Shown here piece after piece: positions 33,730 to 43,898 of a stretch of 64,000 nucleotides of DNA (the stretch's first letter is position 1; each line of letters begins with the position of its first letter). The DNA is from Sphingopyxis sp. OPL5 (GTDB taxonomy: Bacteria; Pseudomonadota; Alphaproteobacteria; Sphingomonadales; Sphingomonadaceae). The DNA lies in NCBI RefSeq assembly GCF_003797775.2, contig NZ_CP060725.1, forward strand, positions 1,178,001-1,242,000. Reading direction: 5' to 3'. The notes beneath the pieces are model-generated. The model did no database searches, had not been told where the DNA came from, and was given only the letters and a program-made list of their open reading frames with translations. A program made the translations under genes and the position numbers.

Positions 33730-36324
33730 TCACCCCATCAAACTCTTGCTCGCCTGCTCGGTGGTATCGCGCGACAGCCCCGGCTGCGCCAATATCCGCT
33801 CCAACTCCGCCTTCATCATCGCCGCGCGCTGATCGTCGAAGCGCTTCCAGCGCCCCAGCGGCGGGATCATGCGGGCCGCGGTTTGCGGGTTCTTCGGATC
33901 GAGCGCGATCACCAGATCGGCGATCAGTTTATAGCCCGCACCGTCGGCCTGGTGGAACGCCGTCTGGTTTCCGGTCAGCGCGCCATAGAGCGAGCGCACG
34001 CGATTGGGGTTCGCCAGCGTGAAATCGGGGTGCCCCGCGAGGTCCTTCACCGCCGCGACCGTGTCGGAGCGCATCGACCAGGCCTGCACCTGAAACCATT
34101 TGTCGAGCACCAGCGGATTGTCGCGATAGCGCTGGTAGAAGATGTCGAGCGCGTGCGTCCGCTCGTCGCTGTCGCCATGCGCCAGCGTCGCGAGCGCCGC
34201 CTGCCGCTCGGTCATGCCGTCAGCGTTCGAGAAGATGCCGAACACCAGCGCCGGCACATCGGCGATGCCGGTCGCGGCAAGATAGGCGATCGCGACGCCG
34301 CGCAGGCGGCGGCCGCCCTTCGCCTTGGGCGACAGGTCGGTCGCGGGCGGCGCGGCGCCCGCGAGGATCGCGCGCCATTCGCCCTCGAGCGCGCGGCCGA
34401 TCGCGGCCTGCAGCGCCAGGCGCTCGCGGCGGATCGCGTCGGGATCGACCGTCACCATCTGGTCGCCGACGAAGGCTTCGCTGGGCAGCAGCACTGCCTC
34501 GGCGACAAAGGCCGGATCGTCCGCCCGGCCCGCGAGCGTGCCCGCGACCGCGTCGATCACCGCCTGATGGTCGGCCGTTTCGCCCGACACCGCCGCCACC
34601 AGCGTGTCGAGCATCAACTGCTGCAACGCCTCATAGCGTGCAAAGGGATCGTCATCATGCGCCGCGAGCCAGGCCAGTTCGCCCGGCGCGCGGACATAAT
34701 CGACGATCACCGGCGCAGAAAAACCGCGGTTGACCGACAAGGCCGGCCTCGCCGCGAAGGCGCCGAGCGGCACGCGCTGGCTCGCCCCGGTCAGCGTCAC
34801 CAAAGTACCGGGCATCGCCGCCCCGCTGCCGTCCATCGCGAAGGCCGCCAGGCGCAGCGGCATCATCATCGGCTGCTTGTCGGGCTGGCCGGGCGTCGGC
34901 GGCACCGTCTGCGCGACGTCGAGGAACCAGTCGCCGCCAGCCTCGGCCAGCGCAAGCGTCAGCCGCGGCGTTCCCGCCTGTTCGTACCAGCGGCGGAACA
35001 GCGACAGGTCGATATCGCCGCCCTCCTCCATCGCGCGCACAAAATCCTCGCAGGTCGCGGCCTCGCCGTCGTGGCGCTCGAAATAAAGGTCGGTGCCGGC
35101 GCGGAACCGCTCGGGGCCGAGCAAAGTCGCCATCATCCGGATGATCTCGGCGCCCTTGTTATAGATGGTCGCGGTGTAGAAATTCGAGATTTCCTGAAAG
35201 CTGTCCGGACGGATCGGGTGCGCGAGCGGTCCGGCATCCTCGGGGAATTGCGCGGCGCGGAGCAGGCGGACATCCTCGATGCGCTTGACCGGCGGCGATC
35301 CCATGTCGGCCGAGAAGCTCTGGTCGCGAAAGACGGTGAAGCCTTCCTTCAGGCTGAGCTGGAACCAGTCGCGGCAGGTGACGCGATTGCCCGACCAGTT
35401 GTGGAAATATTCATGCGCGACGACCCCCTGCACCCCGTCATAGTCGAGGTCGGTCGCGGTATCGGCGTCGGCGAGGATGTAACGGGTGTTAAAGACGTTG
35501 AGCCCCTTATTCTCCATCGCCCCCATGTTGAAATCGCTGACCGCGACGATGTTGAACAGGTCGAGGTCATATTCGCGGCCATAGACGCGCTCGTCCCACG
35601 CCATGCTGTCCTTGAGCGCCTGCATCGCATGACCGGTGCGGCCCTCATCGCCCGCGCGCACCCAGATGCCGAGTTCGACCTCGCGCCCCGAAACGGTGGT
35701 GAAACTGTCGCGGTTGACCACCAGGTCGCCCGCGACGAGCGCGAAGAGATAGCTGGGTTTCGGCCAGGGGTCTTCCCACAACACCCAATGCGTGCCCTCC
35801 GGACCATCGCCCTGCTCGACGCAATTGCCGTTCGACAGCAGGATCGGAAAGGCGGTCTTGTCGCCCGCCATGCGCACGCGATAGCGGCTCATCACGTCGG
35901 GACGGTCGGGATGGAAGGTAATGCGACGAAAGCCCTCGGCCTCGCATTGCGTGCACAGCATGCCGTTCGATGCGAACAGGCCCATCAGATTGGTGTTGGC
36001 GCTCGGGTCGATCACCGTGTCGACCTCGACCGTCGCCGCCATGCGGTCGCCGAGATCGACGATCAGGTCGCGGCCCTGCATGCGCCAGTCGTTCCACACC
36101 GCGCCGTCGACGCGCACCTCGACCGGCGTGATCGCGTCGCCGCGCAGCGTCAGCGGCACCGGCGTATCGGCACGGCGCTCGATCGACAGGCTGGCCGACA
36201 CCTTGGTCTCGTCGATGCCCAATGCGAAATCGAGCGCGACGTCGGGGACCTGCCATTCCGGCGGTCGGTAATCGCCGCGGTGGATGGTGACGGGAAGGAC
36301 GGGCGTCGAGGAGGCATCGGTCAT
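33730..36324 (-). CDS. pepN: Aminopeptidase N
   Basis: Zinc M1-family aminopeptidase, 864 residues, the size of proteobacterial PepN. Start 36324 (MTDASSTPVLPVTIHRGDYR) fits the family N terminus. GAMENKGLNVFNTRYILAD carries the GAMEN substrate motif. VVAHEYFHNWSGNRVTCRDW is the HExxH zinc site, and KEGFTVFRDQSFSADM supplies the third ligand Glu. It trims N-terminal residues of cytosolic peptides. It is divergent from an epimerase-like gene, 48 bp apart. Confidence 0.96.
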   Translation of the reverse strand: MTDASSTPVLPVTIHRGDYRPPEWQVPDVALDFALGIDETKVSASLSIERRADTPVPLTLRGDAITPVEVRVDGAVWNDWRMQGRDLIVDLGDRMAATVEVDTVIDPSANTNLMGLFASNGMLCTQCEAEGFRRITFHPDRPDVMSRYRVRMAGDKTAFPILLSNGNCVEQGDGPEGTHWVLWEDPWPKPSYLFALVAGDLVVNRDSFTTVSGREVELGIWVRAGDEGRTGHAMQALKDSMAWDERVYGREYDLDLFNIVAVSDFNMGAMENKGLNVFNTRYILADADTATDLDYDGVQGVVAHEYFHNWSGNRVTCRDWFQLSLKEGFTVFRDQSFSADMGSPPVKRIEDVRLLRAAQFPEDAGPLAHPIRPDSFQEISNFYTATIYNKGAEIIRMMATLLGPERFRAGTDLYFERHDGEAATCEDFVRAMEEGGDIDLSLFRRWYEQAGTPRLTLALAEAGGDWFLDVAQTVPPTPGQPDKQPMMMPLRLAAFAMDGSGAAMPGTLVTLTGASQRVPLGAFAARPALSVNRGFSAPVIVDYVRAPGELAWLAAHDDDPFARYEALQQLMLDTLVAAVSGETADHQAVIDAVAGTLAGRADDPAFVAEAVLLPSEAFVGDQMVTVDPDAIRRERLALQAAIGRALEGEWRAILAGAAPPATDLSPKAKGGRRLRGVAIAYLAATGIADVPALVFGIFSNADGMTERQAALATLAHGDSDERTHALDIFYQRYRDNPLVLDKWFQVQAWSMRSDTVAAVKDLAGHPDFTLANPNRVRSLYGALTGNQTAFHQADGAGYKLIADLVIALDPKNPQTAARMIPPLGRWKRFDDQRAAMMKAELERILAQPGLSRDTTEQASKSLMG

Positions 36325-36372
36325 GCCGGCAGGTCTAGGCGCGGGCCGCAGCCTGCGCAATAAGGCGCGGCG

Positions 36373-37164
36373 ATGGGACAGATGCTGATCTTTGGAATGG
36401 GCTATGCCGCAAGCCACCTCGCGCGGCGGCTGGAGGCGCGCGGCTGGGACGTGAGCGGGACGACGCGCGATGGTCGCGGCGGGACGCTCGCGTTCGGCGA
36501 CCGCGATGCGGTGCTCGCCGCGCTGCGCCCGGCAACGCACATCCTGTCGTCGGTTCCGCCCTCGGACGGGCGCGACCCGGTGCTCGACCATTATGGCGAT
36601 GCGATCGCGCTCGCCGGCGCCACATGGACGGGCTATCTCTCATCGACCGGCGTCTATGGCGACACCGGCGGGGCGTGGGTCGATGAGACCGCCCCGATCA
36701 AGGGCCGCCGCGCCGACCGCAACGCCGCAGACGCGGCCTGGCAGGCGTTGCGCGCCGACATGTGCGTGTTTCGCCTCCCCGGCATCTATGGCCCCGGGCG
36801 CAGCATCCTCGACCGCATCGGCGAAGGCCGCGCGCACCGCATCGCCCTGCCCGATCAGGTCTTCAGCCGTATCCATATCGACGACATCGCGAGCGGCGTA
36901 ATCGCGTCGTTCGGCGGCCCCCCGGGCGTGTACAACCTCGCCGATGACGAACCTTGTCCCCAGAACCGCCTCGTCGAGTGGGGCTGCGCGATGCTCGGCG
37001 CGCCGGTGCCGCCTTTGCAGGCCCTCGACGAAGCCGGCCTGTCGCCCGCAGCGCGCGCCTTCTATGCTGAGAACCGCCGCGTCGCGAACGGCAAGGCGAA
37101 ACGCCTGCTCGGCTGGACTCCACGCTATCCGAGCTTTCGAGAGGGGTTGGCAGCCTGTCTGTAA
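36373..37164 (+). CDS. NAD-dependent epimerase/dehydratase-like protein (YeeZ-type)
   Basis: A 263-residue extended-SDR Rossmann protein: MLIFGMGYAASHLARRLEAR is the nucleotide site (GxGxxG-like), LSSTGVYGDTGGAWVDE the STGVYG motif, FRLPGIYGPGRSILDRI the substrate region, and FSRIHIDDIA the C-terminal motif. The catalytic YxxxK is not clear, as in YeeZ relatives, so it may not be a true epimerase. An ATG at 36382 is an alternative start. Confidence 0.82.
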   Translation: MGQMLIFGMGYAASHLARRLEARGWDVSGTTRDGRGGTLAFGDRDAVLAALRPATHILSSVPPSDGRDPVLDHYGDAIALAGATWTGYLSSTGVYGDTGGAWVDETAPIKGRRADRNAADAAWQALRADMCVFRLPGIYGPGRSILDRIGEGRAHRIALPDQVFSRIHIDDIASGVIASFGGPPGVYNLADDEPCPQNRLVEWGCAMLGAPVPPLQALDEAGLSPAARAFYAENRRVANGKAKRLLGWTPRYPSFREGLAACL

Positions 37165-37193
37165 CCGTCGCCCCCGCGAAGGCGGGGCGACGA
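37165..37193. terminator. Bidirectional hairpin between convergent genes
   Basis: CGTCGCCCCCGC and GGCGGGGCGACG form a GC-rich stem around GAA, between the convergent epimerase and DUF445 genes. It resembles the short family C hairpins. Confidence 0.5.
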
Positions 37194-37194
37194 G

Positions 37195-38505
37195 TCAGAT
37201 CAACACATCCACCGTGTGGATCAGCACCCCAACCAGCCCGCCGACCAGCGTGCCGTTGATGCGGATATATTGCAGGTCGTCGCCGACCGCATTTTCCAGC
37301 CGGTCGGTGATCGTCTTGGCATCCCAGCCGCGGATCGTGTCCGACACAAGTTTCAGCGCGGTCTCGCCATAGCTGTCGACCGCGCCGACGACCGCGCGCC
37401 GCGCATAGCGGTTGAGCGTACGCTTGATATGGGCATCCTCGCCCAGCATCGCGCCGAACTGGGTGACGAGTTCGCCCAGCCTGCCGGCAAGCATGGTGTC
37501 GGGATCGCGCGCGGCTTTCAGCAGCGCGCCGCGGCCCTGTTCCCACAAACCATCGAGCCAGCGCTTGACCGCCTTGTTCTCGAGCAGTTCGTCGCGGACC
37601 CGCGCGACCTTCGCCTGCACTTCGGGATCGTGCTGCAGGTCGAGCGCCATCTTGGCGAGCCCTTCCTCGACACGGATGCGCAGCGGATGATCGGGTTCGA
37701 CCGCCATTTCACTGAGCAGCTTGCCCAGCCCCGCGACGATGCGGTTCGAAATGCTTTCGTCGAGCCCGGTGAAGCGCACGATCGCATTCGAATTGTCGTG
37801 CACCATCTGGTGAATCAGATGGTCGTTGAGTTCGAGCGTCTTCGACCCCCATTTGACCATCGCGTCGAGCAACGGCTGATGCCGCCCCTCGGCCAGCGCC
37901 GCCTGCAGCGCCTGCCCCAGCAGCGGCGCGACGTCGAGTTCGCGTAAGCGGTCGGCGATCGCCGATTTGACCATGCCGCCCAGCCGCTGCTGGTCGAGCG
38001 CGCCGAGGCCGTCGGCGATGATCCGCGACGCGCCGCGTTTCAGCCGCCCGCCGCCTTCGCCCGGTTGCGACAGGAATTTGCCCACCGCGCCCGCGATGTC
38101 GACCGTCTGCATCTTGCGCGCGATCAGCCGCGGCAGCAGGAAATTGGTGAGCAGGAAGCGCGCGAGCGTGTCGCCGATGCGGTTCTTGTTGCGCGGCACG
38201 ATCGCGGTGTGCGGGATCGGGATGCCCATCGGATGGCGGAACAGCGCGGTGACCGCAAACCAGTCGGCCAGCCCGCCGACCATCGCCGCCTCGGCAAAGG
38301 CGCGCACGAAACCCACCGCAGGGTGAACGTCCTGGAAATATTTGGCGCTGACGAAAACGATCGCCATCACGACGAGCATGCCGGTCGCGACGACGCGGAT
38401 GTTGAGCCCGCCCGTCGGAACGGCAACGCCCACCCCCCGGTTGATATGGGGGGGGTGGGCGCGATCGGTATCGATTTGCGGCGAAACGCTGTCCGTCATG
38501 GCCAT
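37195..38505 (-). CDS. DUF445 membrane-associated protein (YjiN-like)
   Basis: A 436-residue protein with an N-terminal helix (MLVVMAIVFVSAKYFQD) and a C-terminal one (IRINGTLVGGLVGVLIHTVD). The middle is a long amphipathic helical domain. GGLADWFAVTALFRHPMGIP is the DUF445 signature, followed by IPHTAIVPRNKNRIGDTLA. Members are widespread envelope proteins of unknown role. The N-terminal ~25 residues are a low-complexity cytoplasmic tail. Confidence 0.88.
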   Translation of the reverse strand: MAMTDSVSPQIDTDRAHPPHINRGVGVAVPTGGLNIRVVATGMLVVMAIVFVSAKYFQDVHPAVGFVRAFAEAAMVGGLADWFAVTALFRHPMGIPIPHTAIVPRNKNRIGDTLARFLLTNFLLPRLIARKMQTVDIAGAVGKFLSQPGEGGGRLKRGASRIIADGLGALDQQRLGGMVKSAIADRLRELDVAPLLGQALQAALAEGRHQPLLDAMVKWGSKTLELNDHLIHQMVHDNSNAIVRFTGLDESISNRIVAGLGKLLSEMAVEPDHPLRIRVEEGLAKMALDLQHDPEVQAKVARVRDELLENKAVKRWLDGLWEQGRGALLKAARDPDTMLAGRLGELVTQFGAMLGEDAHIKRTLNRYARRAVVGAVDSYGETALKLVSDTIRGWDAKTITDRLENAVGDDLQYIRINGTLVGGLVGVLIHTVDVLI

Positions 38506-38560
38506 CCAATGGCGAAGCGCGGCAAAGGTTGCAACCGATGCCGCGCCGCGCGCTTTCGCG

Positions 38561-41500
38561 TCACTCCGCCGGGTGCGGTTCCGAAGGAATGCTGTGCGGC
38601 TTGGTGTCGTCGCCCGGCTTATAGGTCAACAGGTTGCGCGAGAAGAATCGGCCCAGGCGCTTTTCGATGCTGTCAGCGAGGCTGAAGCCCGCCGGCACGA
38701 TCAGCAACGTCAGCATCGTCGACAGGATCAGGCCGCCGATCACCACCACGCCCATCGGCGCGCGCCAAGCGCCATCGCCCGACAGCGACAGCGCCGTCGG
38801 CACCATGCCCGCGACCATCGCGACCGTGGTCATCACGATCGGCTGCGCACGTTTGTGCCCAGCTTCGATCAGCGCCGCATGCTTGGGCATGCCCTTGTCC
38901 ATCTCTTCGAGCGCGAAATCGACCAGTAGGATCGAGTTTTTGGCGACAATCCCGAACAGCATCAGCAGCCCGATGAACACCGGCATCGAGATTTCCATGC
39001 CGGTGACCAGCAGACCGATCAGCCCGCCGAGCGGCGCCAGCAACAGCGACGACATGTTCACGAGCGGCGACACGAAGCGGCGATAGAGCAGCACGAGCGT
39101 CGCAAAGACGAGGAGCAGGCCCGACACCACCGCGATCACGAAGTTGGTGAGCAATTCAGCCTGCCATTTCGCATCGCCCTGCACGACCTTGCGAATGCCC
39201 TGCGGCATCGTCTTGACGCCCGGCAGCGCGTCGATCTTCTTCTGCGCTTCGCCGGTCACCAGACCCGGCGCCAAGTCGGCACCGATGACAACGCGACGCG
39301 TCTGGTTATAGCGGCGGAGTTCGGTCGGACCGGCGCCGAAGCTCAGTTCGGCGACCGATTTCAGCGGAACCGTGGTCCCGCGCGTCGTCGGAACGGGCAG
39401 GTTTTCGAGCGTCGCGAGGCTGCGCCGCGATTCCTCCGACAGCAGCACCCGGATCGGGATCTGGCGGTCGGAAAGCGAGAATTTCGCCGCATTCTGGTCG
39501 ATATCGCCCAGCGTCGCGATACGGATCGTCTGGCTCAGCGCGGCGGTCGTCACGCCGAGATCGGCGGCAAGGTCCATGCGCGGATTGACGATGATCTCGG
39601 GGCGCGGAATGTCGCCCTCGATCCGAGGCGCACGCAGTTCCTTAAGCTTGCCCATCTCGTTCACGATCTGGCGTGCATGTTTTTCGAGCGCGACCGGATC
39701 GTCGCCGCCGATGACCATCGTGATGTCACGGCCCGAAAAGCCGCCCGACTGGCTCTGGAAACGCACGCGAGCATCGGGGATCGCCGACAATTTGGGTTGT
39801 AGCGCGCGTTCCCATTCGACGCTCTTTTGCGGACGCTCCTTCTTCAGCGTGATGTACACGCCGCCACTGCCGACACCCACGTCATAGAAGGCATTCTCGA
39901 CCGTCTTGTCCTTCGACAGGATCGCGTTGATCTGGTTCGAGATCGTCTCGCTCTGCGCCAGCGTCGAGCCCGGCGGCAATTCATAGCTGATCTGGCTGTA
40001 ATCGCTGTTGATCGTCGGCTGGAACTGCATCGGGATCATGCGGCCGATAACGATGCTCAGCAGGAAGGCACCAACGCCGATCCCGACGATCCACACGCGA
40101 TGGTCGAGAAAGATACGCCGGCCGATGCCGCGTCCGCCGCGTGCCCGCACCCGGTCGCGCGAGGCCTTTGCCTTGCTCTCGTCGAGCGTCCAGCGAAGGA
40201 TTTTTTCATAGCGGTCGAGCATCGGCCCTTCGGCGTGCGACTGCTCGCCCTGCGCCGACAGAAAATAGGCTGCGATCATCGGCGTGATCATGCGCGCGAC
40301 CGCGAGGCTCATCAGCACGGCAAAGACGACAGTCATGCCGAACTGGATGAAGAACTGTCCCGAAATGCCCGGCATCAGTGCAACCGGCAGGAACACCGCC
40401 ACGATCGACATCGTCGTCGCGACCACCGCGAGACCGATTTCGTCGGCGGCGTCGATCGACGCCTGATAGGCGGTCTTGCCCATTCGCATATGCCGGACGA
40501 TATTCTCGATCTCGACGATCGCGTCGTCGACGAGCACCCCGGCGACGAGGCTGAGCGCGAGCAGCGACAGGCTGTTCAGCGAAAAGCCCATCATGTCCAT
40601 GAACCAGAAGGTCGGGATCGCCGACAGCGGGATCGCGAGCGCCGAAATCAGCGTCGCGCGCCAGTCGCGCAGGAACAGGAACACCACGACGACGGCGAGC
40701 ACCGCGCCCTCGATCATCGCGAGCATCGAGCTGCGATACTGCTCCTTGGTATATTCGGTGCGCGTGAAGAGAATCTTGAAATTGACCTTGGGGTTGTTCT
40801 TCTTGATCTCGTCGAGCTTCTTCATCGTCTCGTCATGGACGGTGACGTCCGACGCGCCCTTGGCCTTTTCGATCGCGAAGGACAGCACCTGCCGTCCCTC
40901 GATCTTCGCCAGATTGCGCTGTTCGGCATAGCCGTCGCTGACGGTCGCAACGTCGCTGAGCCGGATCGTCCGACCGTTGCCGAGCGACAGCTGATAGTCG
41001 CCGAGTTGGTTCGCCGACCCGGCGTTGCCGAGCACGCGTACCGCCTGTTCGGATCCCGCGATCTCGGTACGGCCGCCCGCGGCATTGACGTTGACCTGGC
41101 GCAACTGCTGGTTGATCTGGCTCGCCGTCACGCCATAGCTCTGCATCCGCGCGGGATCGAGGATGACACGGATTTCGCGATCGACGCCGCCCGAGCGGCG
41201 CACCTGGCTCATCCCCGGGATCGACAGCAAGTCCTTGGCCACGGTGTTGTCGACGAACCACGACAGCTGTTCGAGCGTCATGTCGGTCGCCTCGACCGCG
41301 AAATAGGTGATCGGGCCGCCGGCGATGTCGACACGCACGACCTGCGGTTCGAGAATGCCGTCGGGCAGGTCGCTCCGGATCTGCGAGATCGCCTGGTTGA
41401 CGTCGTTATAGGCGCGATCGATCGGCGTCCCGATCGCGAACTGGACCATCGTCCGGCTGTTGCCCTCGGAGACATAGGACGACATTTCGTCGACCCCGCT

Positions 41501-41731
41501 AACCCCGCGCACCGCCGCTTCGACCCGCTGCGTGACCTGCGTCTCGAGTTCGGTCGGTGCTGCGCCCGGCTGCACGACGATGACTTGGACGGCCGGGAAT
41601 TCGATGTCCGGATTGTCGTTGACGTCCATCCGGTTGAAGCTGACCAGACCCGCGAGCAGCAACAGCACGAACAGCACGATCGGGGGGACCGGGTTGCGAA
41701 TGCTCCAGGCCGAGATATTGCGGAAATTCAT
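38561..41731 (-). CDS. RND efflux pump inner-membrane transporter (AcrB-like)
   Basis: A 1056-residue proton-driven exporter with the 12-helix RND topology and two large periplasmic loops. The first helix is [20 protein letters not shown]. The helix 4 proton-relay motif reads [20 protein letters not shown] with the conserved Asp pair, and [18 protein letters not shown] is the matching helix 10 region. The loop [13 protein letters not shown] contributes to helix 6. The adaptor gene lies 36 bp upstream and is co-directional. No TolC-type outer-membrane gene is in the unit, so it must be supplied elsewhere. Substrates unknown. Confidence 0.94.
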   Translation of the reverse strand: MNFRNISAWSIRNPVPPIVLFVLLLLAGLVSFNRMDVNDNPDIEFPAVQVIVVQPGAAPTELETQVTQRVEAAVRGVSGVDEMSSYVSEGNSRTMVQFAIGTPIDRAYNDVNQAISQIRSDLPDGILEPQVVRVDIAGGPITYFAVEATDMTLEQLSWFVDNTVAKDLLSIPGMSQVRRSGGVDREIRVILDPARMQSYGVTASQINQQLRQVNVNAAGGRTEIAGSEQAVRVLGNAGSANQLGDYQLSLGNGRTIRLSDVATVSDGYAEQRNLAKIEGRQVLSFAIEKAKGASDVTVHDETMKKLDEIKKNNPKVNFKILFTRTEYTKEQYRSSMLAMIEGAVLAVVVVFLFLRDWRATLISALAIPLSAIPTFWFMDMMGFSLNSLSLLALSLVAGVLVDDAIVEIENIVRHMRMGKTAYQASIDAADEIGLAVVATTMSIVAVFLPVALMPGISGQFFIQFGMTVVFAVLMSLAVARMITPMIAAYFLSAQGEQSHAEGPMLDRYEKILRWTLDESKAKASRDRVRARGGRGIGRRIFLDHRVWIVGIGVGAFLLSIVIGRMIPMQFQPTINSDYSQISYELPPGSTLAQSETISNQINAILSKDKTVENAFYDVGVGSGGVYITLKKERPQKSVEWERALQPKLSAIPDARVRFQSQSGGFSGRDITMVIGGDDPVALEKHARQIVNEMGKLKELRAPRIEGDIPRPEIIVNPRMDLAADLGVTTAALSQTIRIATLGDIDQNAAKFSLSDRQIPIRVLLSEESRRSLATLENLPVPTTRGTTVPLKSVAELSFGAGPTELRRYNQTRRVVIGADLAPGLVTGEAQKKIDALPGVKTMPQGIRKVVQGDAKWQAELLTNFVIAVVSGLLLVFATLVLLYRRFVSPLVNMSSLLLAPLGGLIGLLVTGMEISMPVFIGLLMLFGIVAKNSILLVDFALEEMDKGMPKHAALIEAGHKRAQPIVMTTVAMVAGMVPTALSLSGDGAWRAPMGVVVIGGLILSTMLTLLIVPAGFSLADSIEKRLGRFFSRNLLTYKPGDDTKPHSIPSEPHPAE

Positions 41732-41767
41732 GCTCTTATCAGCCTCTCTGGCAACCGGTGCCCAGGA

Positions 41768-42967
41768 TTAACGCGCCGTCTTCTGTAGGACGGGCTTGAT
41801 GGTGTCGCCGACGTTGAGGAACGATCCGGCGAGCATGACGACGCGCTCGTTGCCGGTCAGGCCCGAGGCGATCGCGACGCCGGCATCGGAGACCGAGCCG
41901 ACCTTGACCACGCGGCGCTCGACCTTGTTGTCGTTGCCGACGATCAGGACGAAGCTGCCCTCGGGGCCGCTCTGGACCGCACTTTCGGGCAGCAACGGCG
42001 CCTCGGCCGAACCGGCGACCAGCTTGGCATCGGCAAAGCCGCCGGGGCGCAGTTCGGCGCTGTACGGGATCGCGATCCGCACCATGCCCTGACGGGTCTG
42101 CGGATCGATGACCGGCGACTTCTGCCAGACCTGGCCGGCAATGCCTTGCGCGGCACCCACCGGTGTTACCGTCGCGCGGGTCCCGACCGGAATGCGCGCC
42201 AGATCGGCTTCGGCCAGCTGCGCCATCATTTCCATCTCGCCGCCCTTCGCCATCCGGAACAGCACGCCACTGCCCGAACTGACGATCTGCCCGGGTTCGA
42301 CCTGACGCGTCAGCACCAGGCCCGCCGCCGGCGCGACGATGTTAAGGCGTCCGTTGCGCGCCTGCGCTTCGGCATATTGCGCCTGCGCGACGCGGACGCG
42401 CGCATTGGCGGCATCGCGGGTCGCGCGCTTGCGATCCATGTCGGCCTTGGAGATGAAGCCGCGCGATACCAGCGCCTCGGCACGGGTGAGTTCGGCCTGC
42501 GCCAGATCGGCGTCGGCCTGCGCCACGCGGATCGAGGCGGACAGCGCCGCGGCCTGCTGCGATTGGACCGAGCGGTCGATCACCGCCAGCGTCTGCCCCG
42601 CACCGACCCACTGGCCCGGCTCGACCAGCACGCGGACGACCTGACCACCCTCGCCGGCAACGCCGACGGGCATTTCGCGGCGCGCCGCGATGGTGCCGTT
42701 GGCCGAGATCTGCGCCTGAACCGATTGCTTGCCCGGGATCACGACGGTGATGTTCGGAATGCTTTCGCTCGATGGTCCGCCGGCGGACCCGCCGGCGGCG
42801 GCGGCGCCATCGCCCTTGCCCGCCGAAAAGGCGAAATAGGCCGCGGCGAGTGCCGCGAGGATCAGCGCGATCGCGACGATCAGCAGCATCCGGCGCCGAC
42901 GATTGCCGGCCTCGTCATCATAGCCCGCGAGGCTGTCCATCACATCCACTTTCCGCTCGTAGTTCAC
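41768..42967 (-). CDS. RND efflux periplasmic adaptor (membrane fusion protein)
   Basis: A 399-residue adaptor starting at GTG 42967, which has AGAGGAA 6 bp upstream; a longer reading from 43012 lacks such a site. One N-terminal helix (MLLIVAIALILAALAAAYFA) anchors it. A lipoyl/hairpin region follows: RREMPVGVAGEGGQVVRVLV, long alpha-hairpin SIRVAQADADLAQAELTRAE, then VLTRQVEPGQIV. Beta-barrel and membrane-proximal domains close the protein. It links the RND pump downstream to an outer-membrane channel. Confidence 0.92.
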   Translation of the reverse strand: MNYERKVDVMDSLAGYDDEAGNRRRRMLLIVAIALILAALAAAYFAFSAGKGDGAAAAGGSAGGPSSESIPNITVVIPGKQSVQAQISANGTIAARREMPVGVAGEGGQVVRVLVEPGQWVGAGQTLAVIDRSVQSQQAAALSASIRVAQADADLAQAELTRAEALVSRGFISKADMDRKRATRDAANARVRVAQAQYAEAQARNGRLNIVAPAAGLVLTRQVEPGQIVSSGSGVLFRMAKGGEMEMMAQLAEADLARIPVGTRATVTPVGAAQGIAGQVWQKSPVIDPQTRQGMVRIAIPYSAELRPGGFADAKLVAGSAEAPLLPESAVQSGPEGSFVLIVGNDNKVERRVVKVGSVSDAGVAIASGLTGNERVVMLAGSFLNVGDTIKPVLQKTAR

Positions 42968-43170
42968 GCCAAATTCCTCTGTCCCGCCCCAACCATGGCA
43001 TGCGAGGGCCACGTCGTCCGTGCCCGCGAAGGGGCGCCGGAACCTCGGCCATTCTTCGCGGTGTATTATCCAATTAAATCACCCCTGACAAGGGGGAAAC
43101 GCGACCGCACCGCTGCCCACGGCGCAGCGCTTCATAATCGGCCCGGCGGCCGAACTCCAGTGGCCTGGCG

Positions 43171-43208
43171 CCAAAAAAGGCGGCCGACTCGCGCCGACCG
43201 CCTTTTGG
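43171..43208 (-). terminator. Rho-independent terminator after glsB-like gene
   Basis: Read on the minus strand, a GGCGG...CCGCC stem is followed by TTTTTT (complement of 43173-43178), just past the stop of the GlsB-like gene. On the plus strand it also ends in TTTT. Confidence 0.65.
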
Positions 43209-43244
43209 AAATCGATCCGGAAAGGACCGTCTATGTCAGCGGGA

Positions 43245-43514
43245 TCAGCGGACCTTGCCGCGCCGCACGAGATTGACGATCCCGAGCAAGACCACCGCGC
43301 CGATGAAAGCGGTGAGCAAGGTCATCGGATCGAAGGCGTCGCCGCGCAAATGCCCGCCGCCGAGGAAGCGGCCGAACAGGAAACGGCCGAGGATCGAACC
43401 GAGACAGCCGACGATGATATTGAGGAAAATGCCCTGTTGCGCGTCGGTGCGCATCACGATGCTCGCGAGCCAGCCGATGACGCCGCCCATGACAATTGCG
43501 ATAATCCAAGTCAT
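43245..43514 (-). CDS. GlsB/YeaQ/YmgE stress-response membrane protein, copy 2
   Basis: An 89-residue membrane protein with three helices of the transglycosylase-associated/GlsB family: IIAIVMGGVIGWLASIVMRT, FLNIIVGCLGSILGRFLF, LLTAFIGAVVLLGIVNLVRR. A good AGGGGG site precedes ATG 43514. It is about 60% alike to the neighbour at 43635-43898, so the two are a tandem duplication. Members are induced by acid or envelope stress. Confidence 0.92.
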   Translation of the reverse strand: MTWIIAIVMGGVIGWLASIVMRTDAQQGIFLNIIVGCLGSILGRFLFGRFLGGGHLRGDAFDPMTLLTAFIGAVVLLGIVNLVRRGKVR

Positions 43515-43634
43515 ATATGACCCCCTACGATCGTTTTGGATGCCCGAATATTACCGGGCAGACGCGATGGTAAACCAAATCGCGTCAACCGCCTAGCGAT
43601 ATGGCGGCGACGCCGAACGCCGCCGCCACGGGTG

Positions 43635-43898
43635 TCAGCGGACGCTGCCGCGACGCACCAGGTTGATCAGGCCGAGCAGCACGACCGCGCCGATAAAGGC
43701 CCACAGCAGACCGATCGGGCTGAAGGTACTGAGGCTGGCGCCCATGCCGAACATGCCGCCCAATATATTGCCGAGAAAAGCGCCGACGATACCGACGACG
43801 ACATTCAGGATGATGCCCTGCTGTGCGTCGGTGCGCATGACGATGCTGGCTAGCCAGCCGATGATTCCGCCGACGATCAGCGTGATGATGATACCCAT
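43635..43898 (-). CDS. GlsB/YeaQ/YmgE stress-response membrane protein, copy 1
   Basis: An 87-residue paralogue of the next gene; ATG 43898 is chosen because GGGAG is 7 bp upstream (a GTG two codons earlier is also open). Shared blocks are GGIIGWLASIVMRTDAQQGI and FIGAVVLLGLINLVRRGSVR; the loop differs. Upstream is a long gene-free region (43899-45065). Confidence 0.92.
   Translation of the reverse strand: MGIIITLIVGGIIGWLASIVMRTDAQQGIILNVVVGIVGAFLGNILGGMFGMGASLSTFSPIGLLWAFIGAVVLLGLINLVRRGSVR

Noticed and set aside
33883..36363. Long plus-strand frame opposite pepN
   Set aside because: PepN has full GAMEN and HExxH motifs; the opposite frame is His/Arg-rich without any domain.
39827..41788. 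Long plus-strand frame opposite the RND transporter
   Set aside because: Low-complexity shadow of a clear RND protein.
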